From Manis javanica (Eukaryota > Chordata > Mammalia > Pholidota > Manidae), in NCBI RefSeq assembly GCF_040802235.1, contig NC_133167.1, forward strand, positions 81,693,001 through 81,757,000: a DNA stretch of 64,000 nt. The letters are read 5' to 3'. The translations under genes and the position numbers were made by a program. The notes below the pieces were generated by a model. The model saw only the letters and a program-made list of their open reading frames with translations. It searched no databases and was not told the origin of the DNA. Positions 1 to 12,590 of this stretch are shown piece after piece (the stretch's first letter is position 1; every line of letters starts with the position of its first letter).

Positions 1-231
1 AAATATTTCCCCCTTTATTATAAATGAAATTAAATCTTCTTAAATGATTTACAATAGATTTAACAATTTAGCCTGGTGGATTCTTTTGAACCTACAAACA
101 CCTCAATCAGTAGACAAACCAACCTGAAATACAGTGTTTCCAAATGTAGTACTAATTTAGACTTAATCACATTTAGAACATCAACATGGGCTTGATCTAT
201 TTCTTTTTTATTTCTCTATTTGCCTGGAACA
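1..231. other. unassigned flank
   Basis: AT-rich sequence with no reading frame or repeat that I recognise. It lies just upstream of the L1 fragment. Confidence 0.4.
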
Positions 232-2305
232 AATAGTTCTAAAATTCATATGAAACCACAAAAGATCCCAAATAGCCAAAGATATCCTGAGAAGGAAGAA
301 TAAAACAGGGGGGATCTTGCTTCCCAACTTCAAGCTCTACTACAAAGCCACAGTAATCAAAAGAATTTGGTACTGGCACAAGAACAGACCCATAGATCAA
401 TGGAACAGAACAGAGAGCCCAGATAATAAATAAACACATATATGGCCAATTAATATATGATAAAGGAGCCATGGACATACAATGGGGAAATGACAGCCTC
501 TTCAACAACTGGTATTGGCAAAAGTGGACAGCTACATGCAAGAGAATGAAACTGGATCACTGTCTAACTCCTACACAGAAGTAAACTGGAAATGGAACAA
601 AGGCCTGAACATACATCATGACAGCATAAAACTCACAAAAGAGAAAACATAGGAAAAAATCTCTTGAATATAAACATGAGCAACTTTTTCCTGAACACAT
701 CTCCTCAGGCAAGGGAAACAAAATCAAAAGTGAACAAGTGGGACTATATCAACTAAAAAGATTCTGTACAGCAAAGGACACCATCAGCAGAACAAGAAGG
801 CATCCTACATTATGGGAGAATATATTTGTAAACGACTTGTCTAATAAGGGGTTCACATCCAAAATATATAAAGAGCTCATTACCAAACTGTTAGGGAGGA
901 CAGAGTGCCTCAACAACCCCAAAACAAATAACCCTATTAAAAAATGGGCAGAGGAGGTAGAGAAAGACAAATGCCAAATGATTTCCGTCATTTGTGGAGT
1001 ATAACAATGAAGCAAAACTAAAGGAACAAAATGGCAGCAGACTCAGAGACTCCAAGAAGGGACTAGTGGTTACCAAAGGGAAGAGGTGCAGGAGGGTGGG
1101 TGGGGAGGGAGGGAGAAGGGGACTGAGGGGTATTATGTTTAGTACACATGTTACGGGGGATCACGGGGAGAACAGTGTAGGACAGAGAAGGCACATAGTG
1201 GATCTGTGGCATCTTACTACACTGATGGACAGTGACTGCATTGGGGTATGGGTGGGGACTTGATAATATGGGTAAATGTAGTAACCACATTGTTTTTTCA
1301 TGTGAAACCTCCATAAGAGTGTATATCAATCATACCTTAATAAAAAAATTTTTTTAAATAAAAAATGGGCAGAGGATCTGCACAGACACTTCTCCTAATA
1401 AGAAATTCACATGGCCAAACAGGCACATGAAAAGATGCTCCACATCGCTAATCAACAGGGAAATGCAAATTAAAACCACAATGAGGTATCTCCTTACACC
1501 AGTTAGGATGCCCAATATCCAAAAGACAAGGAACAACAAATGGTGGTGAGGACGCAGAGAAAGGGGAACCCTCTACACTGTTGATGGGAATGTGAATTGG
1601 TTCAACCATTGTGGAAAGCAGTATGGAGGTTCCTCATAAACCTAAAAATAGAAATGCCATTTGACCCAGGAACTCCACTCCTAGGGATTTACCTGAAGAC
1701 AACAAGATCCCTGATTCTAAAAGACATACGCACCCCTGTGTTTATAGCAGCACTATTCACAATAGCCAAGACATGGAAGCAACTTAAGTGTCCAACAGTA
1801 GATGAATGGATAAAGACATGGTACATATACACAATGTAGTGTTATTCGGCCATGAGAAGAAAACAAATCCTACCATTTGCAACAACATGGATAGATCTAG
1901 AAGGTATTAAGCTCAGTGAAATAAGCCAGATGGGAAAGACAGGTACCAAATGATTTCACACATTGGTGGAGTAAAATAACAAAGCAAAACTGAAGGAACA
2001 AAACAGTGGCAGACTCCAAGAAGGGACTAACTGTTACCAAAGGGAAGGAGTTGGGGAGGGTGGGTGGGGAGGGAAGGAGAAAGGGATTAAGGAGCATTAT
2101 GATTAGCACACACAATACAGGTAGGTAACGGGGAAGGCGGCATAGCATTCAAAGACAAGTAGTGACTCTATAGCATGGACAGTCATTGCAATGGGTGGGG
2201 GCTGGTGAGGACTCGATAATAGGGTGAATGTTGAAATCACAATGTTGCTCATGTGAAACATCCATAAGATTGTATATGAATAATACTTTAATTTTTTTAA
2301 AAAAG
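232..2305 (+). mobile_element. 5'-truncated L1, split by a nested L1
   Basis: Positions 232-955 and 1377-2305 together form one L1 3' end: the last part of ORF2, then a G-rich 3' UTR, then an A-rich end near 2290-2305. The first block aligns by eye with the C-terminal ORF2 region of the intact L1 at 31.8-35.7 kb, and the second continues exactly where the first stops. The 80-aa frame at 1597-1839 is the conserved ORF2 C-terminus. The coding part has stops and frameshifts, so it is dead. Its 3' UTR resembles the copy at 61.5 kb more than the element nested inside it, which suggests two L1 subfamilies. Confidence 0.9.
956..1359 (+). mobile_element. nested L1 3' end with 17-bp TSD
   Basis: This 404-bp insert holds only the last few ORF2 codons, a G-rich 3' UTR and an A-rich tail. 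It is flanked by perfect copies of aaaaaatgggcagagga at 939-955 and 1360-1376. The left copy is preceded by TT, so the cleaved strand reads TTTTTT/AA, the usual L1 endonuclease site. Removing the insert and one duplication restores a continuous host L1 ORF2. The 3' UTR matches the element ending at 48,190, so that subfamily was active after the host copy inserted. Confidence 0.92.
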
Positions 2306-3060
2306 ATGATGTTTTAAAGATTATATAGTCCCTTATAGTTATAACTATTTATTAAACCAATACGAATTTTTCTAACCATGAGGTTCAACAAAATGTTGGT
2401 TCTTTGTAACTGGAAGTTACTCCTCATATGATGAATCCTTAAGGTACTTGGATGGCATTCAATAACCATCCCCATTATAGCAGCACTAAATTTATATATG
2501 TGCAATTACACTCCTATAACAATGAGCACAACTAGTACCAAATTTTGGTTTCAAGCTACCACTAAGAAAAGCACAAGTGCTACTTGGAGAAATAACTGAT
2601 TCAAGGTACTGGAGAGAGAAAGTGTAAGATGAGCTGGAAGAGCTTAGTGTGCCAGAAAGTAAGATGCTCAAAATGCAGTGGGCAATATGGCAACTAATAA
2701 GTGTGAAAGGAATGAAAGGGGAATTAGAAAATTTTTCAACCATATAGTAATAATTGATTCATACAAGAATCATTAATGGGTGATTATCATGAGAAAATTT
2801 GTTGGGATATTCACACACTTTCAAAGTGTCTCCCTAGTGAAATATCTTTCCAAGTATTTGTTCAATTCCAAAGGGAAAATGGTATTTACAATGAAGAAGG
2901 CTGACAGATAACCCCTTAACCAAGGGATCAAAGTCAACAGCACTAACAGCAGTAGAAACTGACATGGCCCAGATGATGCACGGAGCAGAGCGCAACATCA
3001 CATACACAACTCCTGCCAAAAATGCACAGCCTGAATCTACATGAGGACCCACTTCAAAAA
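2306..3060. other. unassigned, repeat-like
   Basis: AT-rich, with no convincing ORF. The composition and sentence-like A-rich stretches suggest an old interspersed repeat continuous with the next entry, but I cannot name a family. Confidence 0.3.
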
Positions 3061-3570
3061 TGGTGATGCTATGAAAGCAGAAGTGAAGTGAGGAAATCTC
3101 CTAAATAAAGAAGACAAAGAGATTTGACAATTAAATGCAATGTGTGATACTGGCATCAGATCCTCAATTGGAAACAAAAGGTTATTAAGAATGTTATTCC
3201 TATTATTTGGAAATATTTTATTATAGACCATATACATTAGATACTAATAATGTAGTAATGCTAAGATTTATGAATGTGATATTTGTGATTAGGTAAAAAG
3301 GTAAAATAATGTCCCTGTTCTTAGAAAACACATGCTGAAATACTTTGTGGTAGGGTCATTAAGCCTGAAATTTAATCTAAAATGATTTCATGATTTAGAT
3401 AATAATATTAATGATTTTATAGGAACATTTATATATGAGAGAAGGAAAACTAATGTGGAAATTGTAAACACCTGGTGAATATAGGTAAAGGGTGTATAGG
3501 AATGAGGAATGTGAGTTCTTGGAAGAATAAAGGGCTAGTATTGTCCACCACTTTTAATTTGACAAAACAC
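3061..3570 (+). mobile_element. ancient interspersed repeat, family uncertain
   Basis: The stretch around 3130-3340 resembles a common old mammalian repeat 3' end that I recall (an aaatgcaatgtgtgat-like motif, then a ttcttagaaaacacatgctgaaatac-like motif about 190 bp later). It is heavily decayed. I cannot decide between an L1M-type 3' end and another old family. Confidence 0.4.
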
Positions 3571-3644
3571 CTGAAATACATTTCTCTTTGGATTCATGTG
3601 TTTTACTCATTTTTCCAATTTACTGCAGTATACTACTTAGAGAG

Positions 3645-3782
3645 TAATATATAGTACTATACAGTAACATATACACATATACATATGTATGTACAATATA
3701 TATATACTGTATTTATATATATACACACATGACATATAGTATCATGTCATACTATATACATACTATATACTGTATATAGGAT
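3645..3782. repeat. TA-rich simple repeat
   Basis: Alternating TA/CA tracts contain several self-complementary tatata and atacatatgtat blocks. It is low-complexity DNA able to form cruciforms, and no element boundary is visible. Confidence 0.8.
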
Positions 3783-4734
3783 ATGTTGCAATATCCCACT
3801 TAGAGAACGAAGTTTAATTAAGCATCACTTTTTGCTACATTGATTGGATACGTTACTTTACAGACTTTTCTCCTGACAATATGTCAGCACTGTTGGCACT
3901 TCTTTGTGGTATGTTCTTCCTCCATTTTCAGTTTTAGCTGAAATAGAAGCTCCTCTGCGATCCTACCCTGTCTCCTCCAAAAGACTTCGTGTGCTCCCAC
4001 GAACCTTCAAATAATATTCTGACACTGCCGTTTCTCCTTCTGCCTACATGTGCCTATCTGTGATGGTGTTTCTGAACTACCATCCAACATTCCTTTTCCC
4101 GACCCATAATTTGGAAACAGGAGTAGGGGATTTATTTTCCTTCAGATTATATCTCCTCCCTGCTGACTTCTCTCACCTCACCACTGCCTCAGAATATCCA
4201 GACAAGACAACCGGCTGCGGCATCTCACCCCAGTTCAGACCCGGTGCTCCCACCAGCCAGGTGGGTGGCTGTGGATGTTTACGGCTCTACCTCTCAGTCT
4301 TCTCATCAGTAAAACTGTAAACTGTCCTTCACATAGTTGTAGTCAGCATCACATAAGTTAACAAATGTCAAACTCTTAGCACCCTGACTAGCAAAAAAAT
4401 GTAAAATGAATGTTACCTGCTGTCATCACCATCAATGCTACAGCAGCGCAATCAGCAGCTGTCCAGAGACAGAAAATCAGAACTAATGAAATGTAAATGT
4501 TTCTAGTCGCTGACATTAAGGTGTGTTTAATGAGGTATGTACCATAGTTAACTCTTATGACCAAAGTTTCAGAGAGTCTCATAGAGGGAAAGTCACAGTA
4601 ATTTTAGTCCTGAGTTCACAAAAAGCAACCATTAATTCTTAACCTAATTAATGACATTAACTTTCACAATAATATGTTCCAAAAGCAGAGAAATCTATTA
4701 ACCAAATAAAAGTATGACTCATATATTCATGGGT
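3783..4734. other. unassigned
   Basis: Mixed-composition sequence with no recognisable repeat or gene. The short frame at 4048-4320 has no known domain and is probably chance. Confidence 0.35.
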
Positions 4735-5025
4735 CCATTCTTTAGCTGGCATTCATGGGGCATCTACCATCTATCAGGTACTCTTCTGAGTCTTGGTGAC
4801 ATTGCAATAAACAGAGTAGACAAATTCCGTGCTTCCATGAAACTCACATTCCAGAGGTGGAACATACAGTCATTCAATGCAAAAATAAATTCTGTATGTT
4901 ATACATCACATAGTGATAAATGCAAAGGCCAAAAGGGTCAGAAAGAGACAGAGAATAATGAGGAAGGTGCTACTTAAATTGGTAAGTCAGAGAAGGCCTC
5001 CCCCAGGAGTTATCACTTTGGAAAT
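4735..5025 (-). mobile_element. L2-like fragment
   Basis: On the plus strand the order 'ctaccatctatcaggtactcttctgag', 'gtgacattgcaataaacagagtagacaaa' and 'tcagagaaggcctcccccagg' is that of an inverted L2 3' end. Divergence is high, as expected for an element older than the eutherian radiation. Confidence 0.65.
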
Positions 5026-6214
5026 TCCTGATTAATTTCATCTTCTTATGTTTTGAATAATATAGATATTAAGTCTGCCAATATACAACAAACTCATATC
5101 CTTCATTGTGTAAAATCTTGCCCAAGATCACTGTGTCCAGATTTTTAAACAGAGGAACATTCTTGGCTAGTTATGGATTAATTCCGATCCATAGCATACC
5201 TGCAGCTGTTGAGCACACACACCAACTTCAATTAGTTCCAGCCTGGGAAGCACCACTTAGCTCCCAGTGAAACAGAGATGTCAGCTTCGGGTGACTAGTT
5301 TATGCTAGCCTGAGCTACATTTAGGCAATTTATGGGACATAGTTTACTCCAGACTCATTTATCAGTCTACAAAAACCATTGTATTCTGAGTTCTGTGTCT
5401 GTTCAGGATGCTAATGGTTAGTGGTTCTCTTCTGTGATTAGAGTGTGGCTGTGACATTTCTTTTTCTTCCCCACCCCACCTTTCTTGGTTAACCCTCACT
5501 TCAAGTATACTGCAAATCATTAAAAGTCTCTACCTTTTTCCAAAAATACATAATATCAATTATTCTATTTTTGAGGGTCACATCATATTCTATAAGGAAT
5601 CCCCTCCATTTCATGTGGTCAATGATTCTGTGATACGCTGCCCAGACTCACCTTTAAGAATGAAGGACCTAGTCTCGCCCTCAGCCCTATTCTGGAAGAG
5701 CCTTGGTTGAAGAGAGCTATGTTGCCCAAGGTTACTTCCCTGGACATCCTGCATCTAATGACTGGTCAGACATAGGCATATAAAGGCCCAGTCCCCTCTC
5801 CTCAACTCAGGACCACTCTACAAGGCCTGTCCACACCAAGATCTCCCCGTGGGCCACTGTGGCATTCACTGAGCTCACATCCCAGCCCAACCATTCCTGC
5901 TGCCCAGTCTCACTTCTTTCTCTTATCTTCCATGGATCCTTCCTCCAGAGCACTCTCTAATGCGCTATCACATTCCAGGGAGACTAGCATAAATTCAATG
6001 CTTCCATTAAAGACCTAAGGGATGCAAAGGTGTTGATCCCCATCATATCTCCATAATTCACCAGTCACTCACCTTAGATGGACTGTGAAGAATAACAATG
6101 GATTACCTCAAACTCAACTAGGCAGTAGTAGCCCAATTGCAGCTGCCTACCAAATACATCATCTTTGCTCATACAAATTATGACAACTCAGGCACATGAC
6201 TTGTCAAACACATT
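5026..6214. other. unassigned
   Basis: No supported gene. The interval 5600-5960 is relatively GC-rich and contains a TATA-like box (tataaag, near 5780), but no exon or CpG cluster supports a promoter. Confidence 0.3.
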
Positions 6215-6527
6215 TTTTTCTTAGCCTCATAAACACAGAGAACAGACTGGTGGTTGCCAAAGGGGTGGGGGTGTGGGGGATGGATGAAATAGGTGAAGGG
6301 GATAAAGAGGTACAAACTTCCAATTATAAAACACATTAACCACAGGGATAAAATTACAGCATAGAGAATATAGTCGATAATATTGCAGTATCTTTGAATG
6401 TTGACAGACGGTAACGATACTTAACATGGTGAGCATTTAGTAATGTATATAATTGTCAAATCACTATGCTGTACACCTGAAACCAATATAATATTGCATG
6501 TCAACTGTAGTTCAATAAAAAATACAT
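6215..6527 (+). mobile_element. old L1 3' UTR fragment (L1MA/L1MB-like)
   Basis: The segment runs from 'acagactggtggttgccaaagg' through a G-rich stretch to 'gctgtacacctgaaaccaatataat' and 'ttcaataaaaaata', which is the order in old L1M 3' UTRs. No coding part is retained. Confidence 0.8.
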
Positions 6528-8900
6528 TACTTTCTAGCCATAAAAGAAAAGAAGATCAGAAAGAGTTCTGGAAATAGATAAGAGAAGACATATGCAGTCC
6601 TGCCCAGGAGTTACATTAATTCTTCTTCCATGCCATAATATAGTTTTAAGAGACATTGACTGACTAGGCACATCACAGAAAATCTTACTGGTCCATTATC
6701 CCTGAGAGAGCATGCAGACTGGATCAGATGAAAAAAAAAGTGACAAACACACTGCAGGCCTAGGTGAAATACATGGATGCCAGAGGGTGGGAGATAAACC
6801 CTATGAGCATTCAGGTCCAGCCATATCAGTAACATTTTTAGGAGTTTCATGGTCGTAAGCATGTTGGGACATTCATTCCAAAGAAAGGACAGATTGTTGC
6901 AACTTGAACATCCTACCACAAAGAAGGAAGAAAGAAGTACACACAGAAGGTGTTTCCATGTCTGGGAATTTCCATAGCCAGGAATACTGCACCAAATCGT
7001 GTGCCAGGCAGCATTAAAGATTTCCAGCTTTGAGTAAAAACCAAAGCAGGAAAAGAATGTATACAATGCAGACTGGTACAAGTACCCCTGTCACTTGAGT
7101 AACATAACCCACCAGTATGCATCGCATTAGGGTTATCTGCAATGGGAAAGGTGCCGTATGGTATTTATAGCAAGCCCAAATGAAGAGTCACAACACAGAT
7201 AGATGTTCAGGGTTTTGGAGTAAGGCCATGCCATCTACAGCAGATATTTATACATCTTTCAAGAAGTAGATCCTGTTATTTTATTGGGTCCAGGGTGAAA
7301 TGCAGTGCCTGACCATGGACACCAAGTAGCCAGGAGGCCTGAACTTCTCATAAGCTGGGTACTGTCAGACTACAAAGTCATCAGGTCAGATAGTTCTAGG
7401 ACTCACACATCATGAGATGGACACAGCAGACCCAAGACCAAGCATTAACAGGACCAGGAGACACAAGACAGCTACATGAGCAGGTAGCTTAAATCCTGAA
7501 GTAATCTACCGTTGTAGCATTTGGCCTATCATACCCATCACCATACTGGGGATCCATCACAGGGTTGATGCAAAGGAAGACAACAGACACATGTTCTGGG
7601 TTTGGATTCGGCTTTTTCTTGGAAAAATATCCACGTTTGGTTATAAATGGGTTTGCCCTATGTGTGGATGAAAGCTGAAAACAGAGGGAGGTTATATTAT
7701 AGCCTGACTTAGATGAGGCTCTTAAGAGTGACAGAGGAAAATCCTTCCAATAAGCAGAGCTTAAGGCAATGCGTTTGGTCATGTTCTTTGTTTGAAAAGA
7801 GAAGTATCCCAATGTGCAGGGACCGCTGAGCAGTAGCAAATGGCTTGACTTAGAAGCTCAGTAGTCAAGAAGAATAAAAGCTGGGAGGGCAGGAAAAGGA
7901 GCCCTGGTTTAGCAGGATTTGGATGGACATGAAGTGTGAAGATCTTTGTGTCAAATGTTAATACCTGTAAAAGAGCATCCATCATGGAAGATACACGAAA
8001 TAATCAGGTAGACAATGCAATCAAGCCCGTTGATGTCAGCCAATTTCTGTAATCAACCTCCCTGGCACTAGCACAATGGACACTGGAAAGAAATAGCTAT
8101 ATTGGCAGGGATAGAAGCTATGCACGGGCTCAACACTTTATCTCCATTTACCAAGGCTGATCAAGCTAGTGATCTGACTGAACGTTCAATCTGCTAGAAG
8201 CCGAAACCAATGTTAACTGCCCAGAAAAGCACCGTCCCTGCAGGAGCCAAACAGCCACCTGGCTGCTTGTTGAATATATGGGCCCTTTCACCTGAGAAGA
8301 AGCTGTAATGCATTTGACAGGAACGGACACATGTTCTGGGTTTGGGTTTTCTGCCTGGAGCACACCAGTCATCAGTCTGAGCACTTAAAGCATTCGATTT
8401 ATCAGTGTCATCCTACATGACACAGCGTCAGACCAAGGGGACCATGTCAAAGACAGCAGGTGCAAGAACGGGCACCTGGACCTGAGCATGAGACCATTTG
8501 TCATATGACCTAGCACACCAATAAAAAGCTGCAGGCCCCACGGAGTAATGGGGTGGCCTGTTGAAGGCACAGCTGAAGGGGCAGCTTAAATGTGATACTG
8601 TCAATGTGGGGTTCCAGCCTCAAAAAGATATTGCGCACTCCAATTCAATGATACTTAGGTTGTGCTACGTTTCTGCTGTTCGAGTACATGGGCTCAGGAC
8701 CAGATATACAGAAGCAAGAGTGGAGCCGCCGCTCACCACTCCCAGTGGTCAGTGCGGATGCTTCATGCTTCCCATTCCTGCATCTCTGGGACCTGCATTA
8801 TACTTGAGGCCCTGTTTTCCAAAGGAAAAATGGTTTCACTATGGAAGCAAAAAGATTCTAGTTGTAGTATAAGCTTTGGCTGACATCTTAGTCATTTTAG
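6528..8900 (-). other. decayed sequence, possibly an old ERV interior
   Basis: The minus strand has the window's longest unexplained frames in this part (6611-7081, 156 aa; 7489-7839, 116 aa; 8166-8384, 72 aa). Two of them share a short Asn-Pro-Glu-His-Val-Ser motif because the 17-bp word acatgttctgggtttgg occurs at 7588 and 8330. I see no catalytic retroviral motif, so the retroviral reading is a guess. An L1-like or unique origin is equally open. Confidence 0.25.
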
Positions 8901-11900
8901 GCTCTTTGAGCCAAGAGAGAAGCTTATAAAAGAAAGAGCCGCATCTTGGCCATGGTAATGAACCCTGATCATTGGGAGAAGGTAGGCCTTCTTTTTTCTA
9001 CACAATGGGGACACAAGATGTGATCCACTTGCCTGAGCTTGATGGCAAATGGAGGAGGGCAAGGGAGGCTCAGGGTGCGCAGGGTCAGGCCGCCGAGACT
9101 GGCGGGGCACACGGGGAACGGCTCTGGTCCTTAGTCCTGCACTAAGCAGAGGTTGACTTCCAGAGTGGAGGTTAATTGATTTTATGGCCTTGGGAATATC
9201 ACTCGGAGTCTCTGGTCCCATCTCTAAAATGAGGTAGACTAAATGATCTTTAATGTCCTTTAGAGCTCTAAAAGCCTGACATCTAAATATATAAATCCCA
9301 AAATCATTATTTCTGTGACATGGCATTTAAGAGGGACATCTCTGTTTTATTGTTAATTTTGTTACCAAGAAAAAAAAATGTTAAGTCCGTATGAAAAAAA
9401 TCTCAGGTCCTTGCCCCCCCAAAAAATGTTTTTTAAGTCCTATTAGTTCATTGTTTCTCGCCCCTTTGTTCCTTCCTTATTGACCTTTAAAAATTTTTTT
9501 TGTGTGTGTATACAGTTATATAACCATCACCCAGATCAAGATATCAAACATTCTCACTAATTTTTCCCCCTTCACCTATTTCACCGTTTTTTAAAAATCC
9601 TTTTCTGGCATGTACCTTTTTCTCCCGCCCCTAGGAGGCTTTGAACAAATGACGGTACTCAGCACCGACACACGACTCTTGTAATGAATGATTTCAAACA
9701 TTTCATGTTTCTCCTCCCTGTTCCGCTTCTTTGCGATCTCTGTTGCATCAGACAGACTTTCTGTCTTGTTCTCCTTATTCAGTATTCATAATTCAGTTTA
9801 TGACTAGAGCTCCTCAGAAATACATGCATGTTCTCACCAAATGCTTTTCCTTCCCTAACGCGCATGCTCTACCACCTTCCTGCCCCATTCCATTCAGCCG
9901 GCATGCCTTTCTCAGCATTCTTGTAGAGGTTGCCTAAAACGACCCCTGTTCCCTTTCCTATCCCTCCCTGCTAGCATCCAACAGGCCCACACATTTGCAT
10001 GAAGAAGAAAAGACATGCCCACACATTGCACAGGAGCAATTAGGAATGAGCCATTCTGGACGTCTGAAGAGGAGCCCCAAATAGACATGAGCTGAGTGTG
10101 TTCAGGGCTCACTCTGCCAGAGGAGTTCCCTCAGTTAGTTCTCCCAGGCTGTATTTTCAGAGTCATCTGTCACAGCTCCCAGGCCAGAACTCATAACTCA
10201 TGTGCTGTGCTCTCCATCAAGACACAGTTAATGTCAGAAAGGGGTTACTCTCTAAAGGAGATCTTGACTCATGTCCTGACTGCCAGGCCACAGAGCCGCT
10301 GAAAGGAAGAGCATACGGCTCACCTGCATCAAAGCTACAGTGACAACCTTCCACACTGTACAATACATGTATATCTCCTCTTCTCAGGCCATCCCTCCAA
10401 ACCAGTAATGTACTTTTAAATGAGGGATGTTAACAATAAATACGTATTGCCATGTATGGTGGACTCCAAGCTATGTGAAACAGAGACATCGTGGCAGAGG
10501 GAGAAAGTGAGAGTTGGTAGGTTCCTACATTAGTGTCTCCCACATGCTCCTGGTTGCTTGTCCGCTTCTGGAAATGTGTTTATTCCTTGTCAGTCAATGA
10601 ATGAATGTCAAAGATAGTTTTGGGGTTGTTTTTCAGATCCTCCCATTAAATCATACTGAATCTGTAAGAGAATAAACCCCAACTCCTTTAAACCAAAATA
10701 CCATGATTTGGAGTATTCTTTTTCCTAACCTTGTTAACTGCCAAATGTTCTCAATGCCTGGTTCTTAGTTTTAAGATGAAAGCATTTTCCTCTCCTTTTC
10801 CTCTCAGAAGGTCAATTTACTAATCCAGAATTGTTTACCTTCTTTGCTTATTGACACGTCACATCACAACGGGTTCACCTACTCTGTTGTCAGAGCACTG
10901 AACACAGACATGAAGGTGGGAAGGTAACATTCATGCCATAGTATGTGCCAGCAAACAAATAGGAATGCTGGCTATGAAATTCCTTGAGGATGAGAAAATG
11001 TGCACCTGTGTGCCTCAAAGCCTTGTGTCTCGAACTGCCGCTCCCCTCCTGTCAACCTTGCACAGTGAGGGGAAGAAGGTTGGGAATGTCTCCAAAGCTC
11101 TCAGAACAGCACAAAATGGGACAGCAGTGCCACCAAGGGACAGAGAGAGCAGCAACTAATAAAAACCAGTACACAATGCCTTACACACAGAGGATGCTGG
11201 GTTAATCACCATCAACCTACAGTTTAAAATATACTGGCTGCAATGTCGATTTGAGAGACCAGAGAGGTGTTGCGTTCCAACCATCTCTTTGAAATTCACA
11301 CCCAACTTCTTCCATGGATTGTGGCCCCAGGATGCAGGTGTTAGAAAGGTTTACATTTGGTGCTAACTGAAAAATTGGGTCTCTCAGTCCTATGGAGAAT
11401 ATAATGTCTGCAAGAACAAAGATGATGAATGGACCGAGTGTGTTCCTTCACCCTACCAGGCTCACATGCTCTCATGTGACAGTGAAGGGAAATGACAGCA
11501 ATTCCTTTAACTACTGACAAGAAACTGTGGTCATGGGAGTACCATCCTGGGCAGAGCAGATGATACCATAACCCCCTCACTCTGCCATCCCCCCTCCCTG
11601 GGGAAATGCCCTGTGCTTTTCGCCATGAGAGAGCCATGTCTAACAGGACACTGACAGCAGCACATTATATCCTGAAAAATCACGAGCTGTAATGTGGCCA
11701 AGCACCGTAAGGAATCACCACAGGGTGCCACTTTCTGCTACTAGTTAGGCATGAGCCTTACCCAGCAATGATGTAACACTTTTTAGAGTTTTAAGAATCT
11801 GTCAACCACCCAACACTCTCTATCATCCATAACAGCATTTCATGGCATTTGCATATTTGTATAATACAAATACAGTTTTCAAACTGCCTGCAGATATATT

Positions 11901-11914
11901 CTTGATTAAATTCA
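8901..11914. other. unassigned, with a possible old L1 piece at 9490-9620
   Basis: At 9510-9560 the text 'tatataaccatcacccagatcaag' resembles an inverted old L1M segment. The rest has no repeat or gene I can name. The 9070-9130 stretch is CpG-containing but short. Confidence 0.3.
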
Positions 11915-12100
11915 TTCAATATTGTTTAAGACCTTACAATAAGCCAGGAAAATAACCCTCACACATAAACATACAACAGCAAATTAGGTATTATTAGCTC
12001 CATCCAGCAAAGAAGAAATGGAAGGCGGGGATGTAAAGTAATATCCCAAGGTCACAACATGGCAGTTTAGAGAAAAGGTTGGCAAGCAATACAGACAGAA
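11915..12100 (+). mobile_element. MIR-like SINE fragment
   Basis: The order 'ttaagaccttacaataagccagg', 'attaggtattattagctcc', 'cccaaggtcacaacatggcag' follows the MIR core and 3' part, with strong divergence. Confidence 0.5.
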
Positions 12101-12570
12101 CGATTTGCCAAGGTAGTAAAGGTCTGTTACCAGATTACTCTCAATTACCAGCACAATGAATATGTAAAGGAAAAAGGTAAAGCCTCTGATAACTCAGAAG
12201 CTTCTATGCACTTAACTGCTTCAAATTTAACATTGAAATTAAACCTCTAAATTTAACTTCTTTCTGTTTTTCCTCCTCCTTTTTCTGTCGGAAGTGTGTG
12301 AATGAATAAAGATATCACCAAATCTGGTTATCATCAACAGGAATTCTTACCCTTTTTTGCATCACTGACCTCTTTGATGAGCCAGTGAAGTCAAAGAATT
12401 CCATCTTAGACTACTGTTTTCAATGAATAAAATAAAATATGTAGGATTCAAAAGATAATAATCAAGTTGAAATACAATTATAAAACTATCAAAACAACTG
12501 CAATTTAAGGATAGTACTTATGTAATGCATTAAGAGACACTAGCTGCATGTCTAATAACTATTCTAATTT
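12101..12570. other. unassigned, AT-rich
   Basis: No gene or named repeat. The last part is the pre-insertion target of the retrocopy at 12,586. Confidence 0.4.
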
Positions 12571-12590
12571 AAAAATAGTGATAAACATCA

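Noticed and set aside
5770..5790. TATA-like box as a gene promoter
   Set aside because: There is no downstream exon, conserved start or other promoter element to support it.
8892..9326. 144-aa minus-strand frame
   Set aside because: No recognisable domain, no splice framework and mixed composition. The partially GC-rich patch does not amount to a CpG island.
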